Source: an uncultured Christensenellaceae bacterium (lineage in GTDB: Bacteria > Bacillota > Clostridia > Christensenellales > UBA3700). From it: a stretch of DNA of 64,000 bases. The notes under the pieces are model-generated. The model saw only the letters and a program-made list of their open reading frames with translations, made no database searches and was not told where the DNA came from. The stretch covers positions 66,158 to 130,157 of the forward strand of contig CALWRH010000006.1 of the NCBI GenBank assembly GCA_944383895.1. Reading direction: 5' to 3'. The first letter of the stretch is position 1; every line of letters begins with the position of its first letter. This document shows, in pieces, positions 52,876-62,049 of this stretch. A program made the position numbers and the translations under genes.

Positions 52876-53867
52876 ACACTCTGCTTTCTGCGGAGATGAC
52901 AAACCTTATAGGCAAGTTCCTGCTTGTTTTATACAATGCGATAGGCGATTTCGGTTGGACGGTAGTCGTCTTTACTCTGCTGCTCAAAACCGTAGTCCTG
53001 CCTCTCGACATATGGCAGAAGTTTTCTATGCGCAAGCAATCCAAGGCGATGGAGCGTATACGTCCGCAGCTCGAGAAGTTGCAGAAACAGTACGCTAACC
53101 GCCCCGATATACTGCGTCAGAAACAGGCGGAACTTCAGAAAAAAGAGAAGATACACGTCTTTGCGTCGTGTCTTCCTATGATAATCACGATCGTCATATT
53201 CTTCGTTGTCTGGGCAGGATTCAGAGCTCTCGTCGCATACGAGAACGAAACCATAGTTGAAAAGCTGCTTGTCATCTACAACGAAAACGTCGGAAAGGTT
53301 TCTACCGAGGAGCTCAATTCCATGCTCGCCGCGGCTTACGAGCCCGAAGGCTGGCTGTGGGTCAAGAACGTATTTATGTCGGATATAGGCACCAACGTTA
53401 TCCCTGACCTGGATACTTATCTCGGTACCATAGGCGCGACGTTGCCCGAACTTCCTACGTCGGTAACTTACGACACTCTCGTCGGTCCCGCGATTAAACT
53501 TTACAACAAGACGAGTTTCTGGGACGCTGCGAGATGGAACGGTTATTTCGGTCTGCCGATACTTTCTATCGTAACCAGCTTTTTGAGCACCAAGCTCATG
53601 CAGAGCCAGAATCCGCAGATGCCGACGGGTACCGAAGAGCAACAGAAGACCCAACAGACTACCACCAAAATACTCAATTACGTCATGCCGCTGATGCTGG
53701 GTATTTTCGCTATCATATACAGTGCGGCGTTCGCGATATACTATTTCCTTAGCAACGTATATTCGACGGTGGTCAGTCTTATATTCAATATCATAGTGAA
53801 AAGAAAAGACAAAGAGGAAAAGGACAGACTTCTGTCCACGACCTACGTCGTCGGAGGAAAGAAATGA
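52863..53867 (+). CDS. yidC: Membrane protein insertase YidC (Oxa1/SpoIIIJ family)
   Basis: 334 aa. The 60KD_IMP core is visible: DFGWTVVVFTLLLKTVVLPL, then the cytoplasmic coiled hairpin KQSKAMERIRPQLEKLQKQY with ..RPDILRQKQAEL, then FASCLPMIITIVIFFVVWAG. A ~110-residue segment with little similarity (about 130-220, including YNKTSFWDAARWNGYFGLP) precedes the last two helices (NYVMPLMLGIFAIIYSAAFA, IYYFLSNVYSTVVSLIFNI). There is no lipobox, unlike Bacillus SpoIIIJ. It inserts membrane proteins with or without SecYEG. It overlaps jag by 4 bases. Confidence 0.94.
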   Translation: MAFMNTLLSAEMTNLIGKFLLVLYNAIGDFGWTVVVFTLLLKTVVLPLDIWQKFSMRKQSKAMERIRPQLEKLQKQYANRPDILRQKQAELQKKEKIHVFASCLPMIITIVIFFVVWAGFRALVAYENETIVEKLLVIYNENVGKVSTEELNSMLAAAYEPEGWLWVKNVFMSDIGTNVIPDLDTYLGTIGATLPELPTSVTYDTLVGPAIKLYNKTSFWDAARWNGYFGLPILSIVTSFLSTKLMQSQNPQMPTGTEEQQKTQQTTTKILNYVMPLMLGIFAIIYSAAFAIYYFLSNVYSTVVSLIFNIIVKRKDKEEKDRLLSTTYVVGGKK

Positions 53868-54697
53868 AAGAGATAGAAATCACGGCGTCCAGCTACGAGG
53901 ACGCGCTCGCCGAGGCTCTTAAAGCTCTCGACCTGACAGAAGAGCAGGTAGACGCTCAGATAGTAAAACAATCCGGACTTATCCGCAAAAAGGTAACGGT
54001 AAAGGTTACTCAGAAGGCTACCCCCAAGGATATCGCAATCGACTTTATCAACACTCTTATCGAAAAGATGGGGCTCGAGTGCAGCGCGACGATCAGAGAA
54101 GAGGACGACGCGTATTACGTTTCCGTATCGGGCAAAGATACCTCAACCCTTATCGGATACCGCGGCGACGTGCTTGACTGCGTACAGTACCTGACGTTGC
54201 TTGTAGTAAACAAGACTGCCGATCTCGACAAGAGAATAATCATAGACGGAGAAAATTACAGAGAGAAGAGAACTATCGTTCTTTCCAAGCTTGCGAAGAA
54301 ACTCGCTATCAAAGCTGCAAAGACGGGCAAAGACGTATCTCTCGAGCCTATGAACCCGTTTGAAAGACGCGTAATACACTCCGCGCTTGCAGACGACAAA
54401 TTCGTGACCACGGAGAGCGAAGGCGAAGAACCCAACCGTTACATCGTGATCAAACCCAACAAGAGAAGTTATTCCGACCGTCCTCGTCGCAACGGAGGAA
54501 ACGGAAAGTTCAACAAGGGCGGCAACGGCGGATACCGTCGCGAAGGCGCTCCGAGAACCCAGTCCGCTCCCGTTCAGAAAGCGGAACCCAAAGAAGAGGC
54601 TCCCAAGGATATGTACAATCTCGAATACAGCCGCAACTTCAAGCGTACCGGCGGCGGTAAGATGAGAAGTTTCGGAGAAAAGAAACGTACTTTCTGA
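53864..54697 (+). CDS. jag: RNA-binding protein Jag/KhpB
   Basis: 277 aa with three domains: Jag_N (residues 1-50, SYEDALAEALKALDLTEEQV), a KH domain with the GxxG loop LIGYRGDVLDCVQYL (near 100-114), and an R3H domain around LEPMNPFERRVIHSALADD (near 163). The last ~75 residues are Gly/Arg/Asn-rich (NGGNGKFNKGGNGGYRREG) and then Pro/Lys/Glu-rich, a disordered RNA-binding-like tail longer than in Bacillus (208 aa in total there). KhpB works with KhpA in RNA control of cell division and envelope synthesis. Last gene of the operon. Confidence 0.94.
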   Translation: MKEIEITASSYEDALAEALKALDLTEEQVDAQIVKQSGLIRKKVTVKVTQKATPKDIAIDFINTLIEKMGLECSATIREEDDAYYVSVSGKDTSTLIGYRGDVLDCVQYLTLLVVNKTADLDKRIIIDGENYREKRTIVLSKLAKKLAIKAAKTGKDVSLEPMNPFERRVIHSALADDKFVTTESEGEEPNRYIVIKPNKRSYSDRPRRNGGNGKFNKGGNGGYRREGAPRTQSAPVQKAEPKEEAPKDMYNLEYSRNFKRTGGGKMRSFGEKKRTF

Positions 54698-54722
54698 TAA
54701 TCGAATAATCGATATAAAGGCT

Positions 54723-54752
54723 ACGGCGTACCGGAAGGCACGCCGTTTTTCT
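54723..54752 (+). terminator. Terminator of the rpmH-jag operon
   Basis: ACGGCGT (54723-54729) / ACGCCGT (54740-54746) stem followed by TTTTTC. Confidence 0.85.
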
Positions 54753-55112
54753 TTAAGTTTTATATTATTAATTGACTTTTACAGCACTTATCTTCGTTCT
54801 TATTTTTATCAATCAGCCTGCGCATATATAGTTTATTGCAACGGTTATAAACCAAAACAAAAAGATTTCCTTATTTATCGTTATCAGATTTTATCGCAGT
54901 GATTCTGACTATGGAAATATTTAATAATAATATAATTTTCTCTTGCCCGTGTTAATAAAAAATATTTTCCTTTATAGATAAATGATTTTTGAATATTCGT
55001 GCGCTTTGTCATGCAGTAGCTTATACCGACATGACTTATGCGCGAATTTTTACAATTATCCCGTCTTGATATTCTGAAACAGCCTTGTAAAGTCCGAATA
55101 AATAAAGACAAC
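54753..55112. other. 360-bp AT-rich gap between jag and mnmE
   Basis: No gene, promoter pair or repeat that I can support. It separates convergent transcription units. Confidence 0.5.
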
Positions 55113-55146
55113 AAAAAGGCGGCCGACCTGCCGCCTTTTATTTTTT
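55113..55146. terminator. Terminator of mnmE (bidirectional)
   Basis: AAAGGCGG (55115-55122) / CCGCCTTT (55131-55138) with A and T tails on both sides. Confidence 0.85.
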
Positions 55147-55167
55147 CATTATAAGTATTTACCTCTT

Positions 55168-56514
55168 TTATTTTCCGAGGCAGAATTTTGAGAATATCGC
55201 GTTTATGATGCTTTCGTCGGCGGTATTGCCCGTTATCTCTCCGAGAGCGGAGTAGGCATCTCTCATGTCCACGAGAAGGCACTCCGTAGGCGCGTCTGCA
55301 AAACTGTTCTTTGCCTGTATAAGGCTGTTATATGCTCGCTTTAGCGCGTCGTAATGACGACTGTCCGTGACTATATTGCCCGAAAAATCTATATTGCCGT
55401 CTATAACGCAATCGACGATCGCGCGTTTGAGTTTGTCTATTCCTTCGCCCGTCTTTGCACTTATAAATATGCCTTTTCTGTCGTCTTTTGCGTGCGGTTT
55501 GTCGTCCTTGTTGAAAACGTAAAGCACTTTTGCGTTTTTGAGAGAGTCTAAGATCTCTTTTTCTTCTTTATTGAGTTCTCGTCCCGCCTCGGTGATAAAA
55601 AGCACTACGTCGCTGCGACCCGCTATATCGCGGCTCCTGTCCACGCCGAGCTTTTCTACCTTGTCGTCCGTTTCTCTTATGCCTGCGGTATCTATAATGT
55701 TCAAAAGCAGTCCTTCTGCCTCTATCCTTTCTTCAAGGCTGTCGCGCGTTGTGCCCGCTATCTCGGTTACGATAGCCCTGTCCTTGCCCGTGAGAGCGTT
55801 GAGGGTAGAGGACTTGCCGACGTTGGCAATGCCTACTATGGCAACGTCAATGCCTTGTTTGACATAGCTACCCGTCTTAGCGGTGGAGAGCAGTTTTGCA
55901 AGCTCTTTGCACAGAGCATTTACGGTATCCTCAGCCACGCGGCGGCTCTCTTCTTCCATCTCCTCGGGGTAGTCGAGCGACGCCTCCATAGTAGCTATCG
56001 CGTCGAGCAGTTTTTCTTCGAAAGCGTATATGCTCCTGGACAGTTCTCCCGTCATTGAGCGGTACGAGGCTTTGAGCTGCGCCTCGCTTTCTGCGTTTAT
56101 CATTGATATAACGCCCTCTGCGTCGCTGAGCGCGAGCTTGCCGTTGAGAAACGCGCGCTTGGTAAATTCACCCTTGTCCGCGGCGCGTGCTCCCGCCTCT
56201 ATGCAGCCTTTCAGGATCTCCTGAACTATTCTTATGCCGCCGTGGCAATGTATCTCAAAAATATCCTCGCCCGTGTAGGTTTTAGGCGCTTTGAAATATA
56301 CGCCGAGGCATTTGTCGGATATGCCGTCCGCCACGGCGGTGCCGTAATACATCATATTGGGCACGGCATCGGAAAGGCTTTTCAGCTTTGAGGTATAAAA
56401 CACCTTCTCCGCCACTTTGAGCGCGTCGTCACCGCTTATCCTTACTATTCCTATCGCTCCCGCTCCTACGGGAGTGGATATTGCCGCAATCGTCTGCATG
56501 TTTATCTCCGACAA
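55168..56514 (-). CDS. mnmE: tRNA modification GTPase MnmE
   Basis: 448 aa. The N-terminal tetrahydrofolate-binding domain starts IAAISTPVGAGAIGIVRISG. The inserted G domain (about 215-375) has GIANVGKSSTLNAL (P-loop), GTTRD (switch I), DTAGIRE (G3) and NKDD (G4). The C-terminal CLGK carries the conserved catalytic cysteine. With MnmG it makes the cmnm5 modification of wobble U34 in several tRNAs. Unlike the usual jag-mnmE-mnmG order on one strand, it is inverted here and reads towards jag, divergent from mnmG. Confidence 0.95.
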   Translation of the reverse strand: MSEINMQTIAAISTPVGAGAIGIVRISGDDALKVAEKVFYTSKLKSLSDAVPNMMYYGTAVADGISDKCLGVYFKAPKTYTGEDIFEIHCHGGIRIVQEILKGCIEAGARAADKGEFTKRAFLNGKLALSDAEGVISMINAESEAQLKASYRSMTGELSRSIYAFEEKLLDAIATMEASLDYPEEMEEESRRVAEDTVNALCKELAKLLSTAKTGSYVKQGIDVAIVGIANVGKSSTLNALTGKDRAIVTEIAGTTRDSLEERIEAEGLLLNIIDTAGIRETDDKVEKLGVDRSRDIAGRSDVVLFITEAGRELNKEEKEILDSLKNAKVLYVFNKDDKPHAKDDRKGIFISAKTGEGIDKLKRAIVDCVIDGNIDFSGNIVTDSRHYDALKRAYNSLIQAKNSFADAPTECLLVDMRDAYSALGEITGNTADESIINAIFSKFCLGK

Positions 56515-56607
56515 GTTTTTTAACGCTTATAATATATCACACGCGCGCGGCGATTGCAAATAAAAGCGCATTGTGCTATAATTAACCCGCAAAAGCGAGG
56601 TATCTGT

Positions 56608-58476
56608 ATGCAGAGAAAGTACGACGAAATATACGACGCGGTCGTTATAGGCGCAGGACATGCGGGAGTTGAGGCATGTCTTGCTCTTGCACGTCTTGGT
56701 CTGAAAACTCTCGTCGTGACGCTTTCTCTCGACGCCATATCCTTTATGGCATGCAATCCCGCCATCGGAGGCACTGCAAAAGGTCATCTCGTAAGAGAAG
56801 TGGACGCTCTCGGCGGACAGATGGGTATAAGCGCGGATCACAACCTTCTGCAGATCCGCATGCTGAATACGGGCAAAGGCGCGGCTGTACAGAGTCTGCG
56901 CGGTCAGGCGGACAAGTCCTCTTATCACCTTTACATGAAACGCGTGCTCGAGCGCGAAAAGAATCTCACAGTACTGCAAGGCGAAGTCGCTGAGATACTC
57001 ACGGAAAACGGAAAGGTATGCGGAGTAACGACCCTTCAGGGGCAGTCTTTTGCCTGCAAAGGCGTAATAGTCGCGACAGGCGTATATCTCAATGCGGACA
57101 TCATTATCGGAGAATTCCGTCAGCAGACGGGGCCCAACGGTTTCTGCCGCGCCACCGCGCTTACCGACTGTATTCTCAAAATGGGCATACCCACGCGCCG
57201 TTTCAAGACGGGCACTCCCGCGAGAGTGGATAAAAAGACTATAAATTTCGACGCGATGCAGATACAAAACGGCGACGAAAAGCTCTATCCGTTCTCCTTT
57301 ATGACCGACGGGTTTATAGAGAACAAACAGCCCTGTTATCTGACTTACACGACAGAAGAAACCAAACGCATAATAATGGCGAACATCGCGCGTTCTCCGC
57401 TGTACAACGGCAGCATTAAGAGCACGGGACCGCGCTATTGTCCTTCCATAGAAGACAAGGTCATGCGTTTTGCGGACAAGGAAAGGCATCAGATATTTAT
57501 CGAACCCGAAAGCGCGTCTACCGACGAAATGTACGTCCAGGGCATGAGCAGCTCTCTCCCCGTAGACGTGCAGATCGCCATGTATCACTCGGTAATCGGG
57601 CTTGAAAAATGCAGACTCATGCGCTACGCATACGCGATCGAATACGACTGCATAGATTCGACCGCGCTATATCCGTCGCTTATGACAAAGAACGTCGAAG
57701 GTCTTTTTATGGCAGGTCAGCTCAACGGCAGCAGCGGCTACGAAGAGGCGGCGGCGCAGGGCATAATGGCAGGAATAAACTGCGCGAGATACATCACGGA
57801 CAAAGCTCCCGTCGTACTCGGCAGAGAAAACTCTTATATCGGCGTACTCATAGACGATCTCGTCACCAAAGGCACCAACGAGCCTTATCGCATGATGACG
57901 GCGCGTGCAGAACACCGTCTTAATTTAAGGCAGGAAAACGCAGACGAAAGACTTACACCGATAGGCAGAGAAGTCGGACTCGTGTCGGATGAAAGATACG
58001 CGCGTTATCTCGAAAAAGTAATTCAGCTCGACAAAATAGACGAGGCTCTGAAAGTAACCGTTTCACCGTCGCAGAGCGCGCCTCTCTTTGCTGAAACGGG
58101 CGACTTTACTCCGCACTCGGGCATGTCTTTCAAAGAAATACTCAAACGCTCGGGAGTAACGGCGGAACTTCTTGCAAAACATTTCCCGCAGTTTAATTCC
58201 TTCAGCATGCGCTATCTCGAAGAGGCGGCAACCAAAGCTAAATACGAAGGATATCTGACAAAACAGCTTTCCGCGATAGAGCGCACCAAAAAGCTCGAAG
58301 ACAAACTTCTCCCAGAAGACGCGGACTATCTTTCTATAGAAGGATTAAGACTTGAGGCAAGGCAAAAGCTCGACAGTATACGTCCTCTCAATCTCGGACA
58401 GGCGTCGAGGATCTCGGGCGTTTCGCCCGCGGATATAACCGTTCTCATGGTATGGCTTGCAAGGAGAGGAAAATGA
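56608..58476 (+). CDS. mnmG: tRNA uridine 5-carboxymethylaminomethyl modification enzyme MnmG
   Basis: 622 aa from the ATG at 56608 (GCGAGG upstream); an earlier in-frame start would add 18 residues not typical of the family. The FAD site is VVIGAGHAGVEAC (residues 11-23). Conserved stretches ACNPAIGGTAKGHLVREVDA and GLFMAGQLNGSSGYEEAAAQ are present, as is the helical C-terminal MnmE-binding domain (YEGYLTKQ...). It works with MnmE and 5,10-methylene-tetrahydrofolate. It overlaps rsmG by 4 bases. Confidence 0.96.
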   Translation: MQRKYDEIYDAVVIGAGHAGVEACLALARLGLKTLVVTLSLDAISFMACNPAIGGTAKGHLVREVDALGGQMGISADHNLLQIRMLNTGKGAAVQSLRGQADKSSYHLYMKRVLEREKNLTVLQGEVAEILTENGKVCGVTTLQGQSFACKGVIVATGVYLNADIIIGEFRQQTGPNGFCRATALTDCILKMGIPTRRFKTGTPARVDKKTINFDAMQIQNGDEKLYPFSFMTDGFIENKQPCYLTYTTEETKRIIMANIARSPLYNGSIKSTGPRYCPSIEDKVMRFADKERHQIFIEPESASTDEMYVQGMSSSLPVDVQIAMYHSVIGLEKCRLMRYAYAIEYDCIDSTALYPSLMTKNVEGLFMAGQLNGSSGYEEAAAQGIMAGINCARYITDKAPVVLGRENSYIGVLIDDLVTKGTNEPYRMMTARAEHRLNLRQENADERLTPIGREVGLVSDERYARYLEKVIQLDKIDEALKVTVSPSQSAPLFAETGDFTPHSGMSFKEILKRSGVTAELLAKHFPQFNSFSMRYLEEAATKAKYEGYLTKQLSAIERTKKLEDKLLPEDADYLSIEGLRLEARQKLDSIRPLNLGQASRISGVSPADITVLMVWLARRGK

Positions 58477-59174
58477 CGGAACTCACTCATCTCAAAGATC
58501 ATCTTATATCCGAAAATCTTTACACGGACGAAGTTTACAAAAAATTCATCGCATTTTACGAGCTTGTGCAGGAAACCAACAAGGTCATGAATCTCACTGC
58601 TATAACGGACGAAAAAGAGTTTCAGACCAAACATTTTATAGACAGCGTTCTGCCTTATAAAAATTTCGCTGACGCAAAAAACGTCGCGGACATAGGCAGC
58701 GGCGCGGGATTTCCGGCGATACCTCTCGCTATTATTTTGCCTGAAGTTAATTTCACTCTCGTGGACAGTCTTCAGAAACGCGTAAACTTTTTGAACAAAG
58801 TCATAAATACTCTCGGTCTTGAAAATTGCAGAGCGGTCCACTCGCGTGCAGAAGACTTTGCAAAAGAGGGCAGAGAAAAATACGACGCGGTTACCGCAAG
58901 AGCGGTCGCGGCTCTTAATATTCTTCTCGAATACACAGCTCCACTCGCAAAAACGGGCGGCCGCGTCATAGCTTATAAAGGATCGGGAGCAATCGAAGAA
59001 ATATCAGCAGCGGAAAACGCCGCAAAGATACTCGGCTGCCGCCTTGAAAACACTCTCGAATTTTATCTTCCCGACGGAGAAAAAAGACTTATCCCCTTAT
59101 ACAAAAAGATAAGATCCTGCGACAAAAAATATCCGAGAGGCGGCAACAAGCCGCGTCTTGCTCCGCTTGTCTGA
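58473..59174 (+). CDS. rsmG: 16S rRNA (guanine527-N7)-methyltransferase RsmG
   Basis: 233 aa from the ATG at 58473, which overlaps the mnmG stop (ATGA); AAGGAGAGG precedes it. MNLTAITDEKEFQTKHFIDS and the S-adenosylmethionine loop VADIGSGAGFPAIPLAII near residue 70 identify the family. It methylates G527 of 16S rRNA; loss gives low-level streptomycin resistance in other bacteria. Confidence 0.95.
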   Translation: MTELTHLKDHLISENLYTDEVYKKFIAFYELVQETNKVMNLTAITDEKEFQTKHFIDSVLPYKNFADAKNVADIGSGAGFPAIPLAIILPEVNFTLVDSLQKRVNFLNKVINTLGLENCRAVHSRAEDFAKEGREKYDAVTARAVAALNILLEYTAPLAKTGGRVIAYKGSGAIEEISAAENAAKILGCRLENTLEFYLPDGEKRLIPLYKKIRSCDKKYPRGGNKPRLAPLV

Positions 59175-59434
59175 CAAATATCTATATTACTGACAATCTA
59201 AAGCGCGTCTAACTCGCTTTTTTATTTGTTTTTTTGATTATAAAAAATGTCGTCTTTTTATAATACCTACAAAATCTTATGATCAAAACGTTGAAAGAAA
59301 ATTACTATAATTTAAGAAAGAATATAAATTTTTCAAAGATGATCGATTATAAGCTTATGTTACTTTTACTTCTTATATCTTTCATATATGTTTACTTTTA
59401 TAATTTATATATTGCAATAATCGGTATGATTTGT
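59175..59434. other. AT-rich gap between rsmG and parB with a weak terminator
   Basis: AAAGCG (59200-59205) / CGCTTT (59215-59220) followed by TTTTATTTG could end the mnmG-rsmG transcript. The rest is very AT-rich and holds no gene. Confidence 0.5.
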
Positions 59435-59440
59435 TATAAT
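59412..59440 (+). promoter_or_regulatory. Promoter of parB
   Basis: TTGCAA (59412-59417), a 17-base spacer and TATAAT (59435-59440). Confidence 0.7.
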
Positions 59441-59510
59441 TAGGGTATAAAGCGGATCAAAAACAGTATAATACGTTATTTTACTGTTTTTTACTTAATA
59501 AGAGGTACTT

Positions 59511-60380
59511 ATGGCTAAAAAATCGGAAGACCGTTCTACGATAGATCTCGCTATAAAACTTGCAAGCGACGATACTAAAGACGAAAAGGTCACTCAGATC
59601 GAATCAAAACTCATAGACACCAATCCCAATCAGCCGAGAAAGCATTTCGACGAAGACGCTTTGCAGGAACTCGCCGCAAGTATTAAGAATTACGGCGTTA
59701 TACAGCCTATCCTCGTTTGTCCCAAAGAGGGCGGCAGATACGAGCTTATCGCAGGCGAGAGAAGACTGAGAGCAAGCAAGATGGCAGGACTGTCTTTCAT
59801 CCCCGCCATAGTCAAGATGTTTACAGAGTCGGAGATGGCAGAGATCGCTCTTATCGAAAACCTTCAGAGAGAGGACCTCAATCCGATAGAAGAGGCAAGG
59901 GCTTACCGCTCTCTCATGGACAGGTACGGTTTCACGCAGGAAGAACTCGCGGACAAGCTGGGCAAGTCAAGACCCGTTATAGCCAACAGCCTCAGACTTC
60001 TGACTCTCAATCCCGTTGTAGTGGAGATGGTAGAAACAGGCAGACTTTCTTCGGGTCATGCAAGATGTCTTGCATCTATAAAAGACATGGGCGTTCAGGC
60101 AACCTACGCGCTTGCCGCTTGCGACAAACAGCTCTCCGTCAGACAGCTCGAGAATATGGTCAGGGCATACCTCAAGCCCGGCAAAGAGCCCAAGACGCCG
60201 AGAAAGATGTTTATTTCGCCCGAACTCAAAGAGCTCGTCAACAACATGCAGCGCACGTTCGGCACCAAGGTCAAGGCGGTAGGCAACAACGAAAAGGGCA
60301 GAATTTTTATCGACTATTATACAAAGGACGACCTTATCAGGATATACGAGCTTATAGACAACCTGTCAGAGCAGGAGTAA
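59511..60380 (+). CDS. parB: Chromosome partitioning protein ParB (Spo0J type)
   Basis: 289 aa; AGAGG precedes the ATG. The CTP-binding ParB domain is clear: NPNQPRKHFDEDALQELAAS then AGERRLRASKMAG. EIALIENLQREDLNPIEEA and the helix-turn-helix QEELADKLGKSRPVIANSLR follow. The C-terminal dimer part (GTKVKA...GRIFIDYYTKDDLIRIYELI) matches Spo0J rather than Noc. ParB clamps load at parS sites, spread, and bring in SMC and ParA. Two oddities: no parA/soj is adjacent, and the N-terminus (MAKKSEDRSTIDLAIKLAS) lacks the GLGKGxxAL motif that stimulates ParA. It occupies the place after rsmG where Bacillus has noc. Confidence 0.92.
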   Translation: MAKKSEDRSTIDLAIKLASDDTKDEKVTQIESKLIDTNPNQPRKHFDEDALQELAASIKNYGVIQPILVCPKEGGRYELIAGERRLRASKMAGLSFIPAIVKMFTESEMAEIALIENLQREDLNPIEEARAYRSLMDRYGFTQEELADKLGKSRPVIANSLRLLTLNPVVVEMVETGRLSSGHARCLASIKDMGVQATYALAACDKQLSVRQLENMVRAYLKPGKEPKTPRKMFISPELKELVNNMQRTFGTKVKAVGNNEKGRIFIDYYTKDDLIRIYELIDNLSEQE

Positions 60381-60511
60381 GACACAAAAGACTTTGTCTA
60401 CTAAGGATAAATAAATCAGAATACGCAGGAAACGATATACTAAAGATACCGTTACAAAAGATTTATAAAATACACGCGCTTTGATATACATAAGATTTTT
60501 ATTTACATAAG

Positions 60512-60545
60512 AAAAACCCGAAGGTCAGCCTTCGGGTAATTTTTT
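60512..60545 (+). terminator. Terminator downstream of parB
   Basis: ACCCGAAGG-TCAG-CCTTCGGGT followed by AATTTTTT. Confidence 0.88.
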
Positions 60546-60595
60546 ATAAATATTTTTATATTGCTTTTTTGTATTTATTATATCATAATGTAACT

Positions 60596-61450
60596 ATGGT
60601 AAGAAAAGACAAAGCTTTTATATTAATCGTTGTTGCAGAGATAATTTTCATTATTGCCGCGGCGCTCGGCATATGGATAGTCTATACAAACTTCAATATA
60701 GAAACTTCATATTATACCGTACAAAGCGACTTTATTCCCGACGAGTTTGACGGCTACAAAATAGCTCACGTTTCGGATCTTCACAACAGGGATTGGGACG
60801 GCAGACTCGAAGACCTTATCTCTGCTGAAAAACCCGATATAATCGTAATTACGGGAGATATGATAGATTCTTCCGACGAATATTACGACAACTCCCTGAA
60901 GTTCGTAAAAAAGGCTGTAAAAATCGCTCCCGTTTATTACGTCAGCGGCAATCACGAGGCGTATATGAAAGATTACTACTCTCTCGAAAGATCATTAGTA
61001 AACGCAGGCGTAACAGTCCTTAACGACGAAAACGTAATTTTGGAAAAAAACGGATCTCAAATCAATCTTATTGGTCTTAAAGATCCCGATTTTACTTCAG
61101 AATACGCTCCGGATTATTATATATCAGAGTATATGACAAGTCTTATAAATTCTCTTGCAAAAGAAGGTTTGTACGATATAGTGTTAAGTCATAGACCCGA
61201 ATATTTCGACAGCTACGCACTGACGGCTGCGGATCTCATACTTTGCGGCCACGCTCACGGCGGACAGATAAGGATAGGAAATAAAGGTCTTATCGCTCCC
61301 GGTCAGGGATTTTTCCCCGATTATACAGAAGGCTCTCATACAAAAGACGGTACTACAATGATAGTCAGCAGAGGACTCGGAGATTCTGTCATACCCGTCA
61401 GAATAAACAATATGCCAGAACTTGTTATATTAACTCTTAAATCTCTGTAA
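60596..61450 (+). CDS. Membrane-anchored metallophosphoesterase (YaeI-like)
   Basis: 284 aa from the ATG at 60596; there is no clear Shine-Dalgarno, and a TTG nine codons upstream is also in frame. One N-terminal membrane helix (AFILIVVAEIIFIIAAALGI) is followed by an outside calcineurin-type phosphoesterase domain: SDLHNRD, ITGDMIDS, SGNHEAY, a histidine in LSHRPEY, and CGHAHGGQIRIG. These are all the metal ligands. Relatives include the UDP-2,3-diacylglucosamine hydrolase-like YaeI/YkuE group; the substrate is unknown. Preceded by the parB terminator, so probably separate from parB. Confidence 0.85.
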   Translation: MVRKDKAFILIVVAEIIFIIAAALGIWIVYTNFNIETSYYTVQSDFIPDEFDGYKIAHVSDLHNRDWDGRLEDLISAEKPDIIVITGDMIDSSDEYYDNSLKFVKKAVKIAPVYYVSGNHEAYMKDYYSLERSLVNAGVTVLNDENVILEKNGSQINLIGLKDPDFTSEYAPDYYISEYMTSLINSLAKEGLYDIVLSHRPEYFDSYALTAADLILCGHAHGGQIRIGNKGLIAPGQGFFPDYTEGSHTKDGTTMIVSRGLGDSVIPVRINNMPELVILTLKSL

Positions 61451-62049
61451 TTCATATTTTTTTTATCTTATATAATCTAACTTTTTTAACTATATCGATA
61501 AAAACAGAAACATATTTCAGTACACAAAAAAGACTTCTTACCAACGGTAAAAAGTCTTTTGACTGTACGTTAAGAAAAACTTTTTTATTTATAATAAATT
61601 TTATACGATAAACGCGGAGAATCGTGCAGATTTTGTATAAAACTTTAATTGTCTTTAACTATGCGGTAAACCGCGCAGAAGGGTTGCAGATTTTGTACGA
61701 AGGAGAGTGCAGAAGCTATAAAATTTACTATATTTATAATATTTTACTTTTCACAAAAACCACGCTTTTTGTGAAAAGCACCTTGTGAGACCGAAAGCCG
61801 CAGGGTGAGGTCGAAGCACGGAGGGGATAACATAAGGGGAAACGTTTTTTCAGTACACAAAAAAAGACTTCTTACCGTCGGTAAAAAGTCTTTTGATTGT
61901 ATTTTTTTAATTTATTATGATGGGATAAACGCGGAGAATCGTGCAGATTTTGCTCGTGCTAGAGCGACTGAGCAACCCAATTTACTTATTGTAAATGATT
62001 GCGAAGGTCGACTCGACGACAGAGTAAAATATGTGCGGTTATACGCCGT
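61451..62049. other. 600-bp gene-free gap with duplicated hairpins, between convergent genes
   Basis: A hairpin built from AAAAGACTT...AAGTCTTTT with inner TTACC/GGTAA occurs at about 61527-61560 and again at about 61860-61893. Each copy is preceded by TTCAGTACAC and followed by ACGCGGAGAATCGTGCAGA, so the direct repeat is 100-120 bp long with a 333-bp offset. Between them a perfect 13-bp inverted repeat (61747-61759 with 61766-61778) is present. No gene. Confidence 0.75.

Noticed and set aside
59511..60380. Noc (nucleoid occlusion factor) instead of ParB
   Set aside because: Position after rsmG fits Noc, but the C-terminal region (GTKV...GRIFIDYYTKDDL) matches Spo0J/ParB and parS-like sites are close by.
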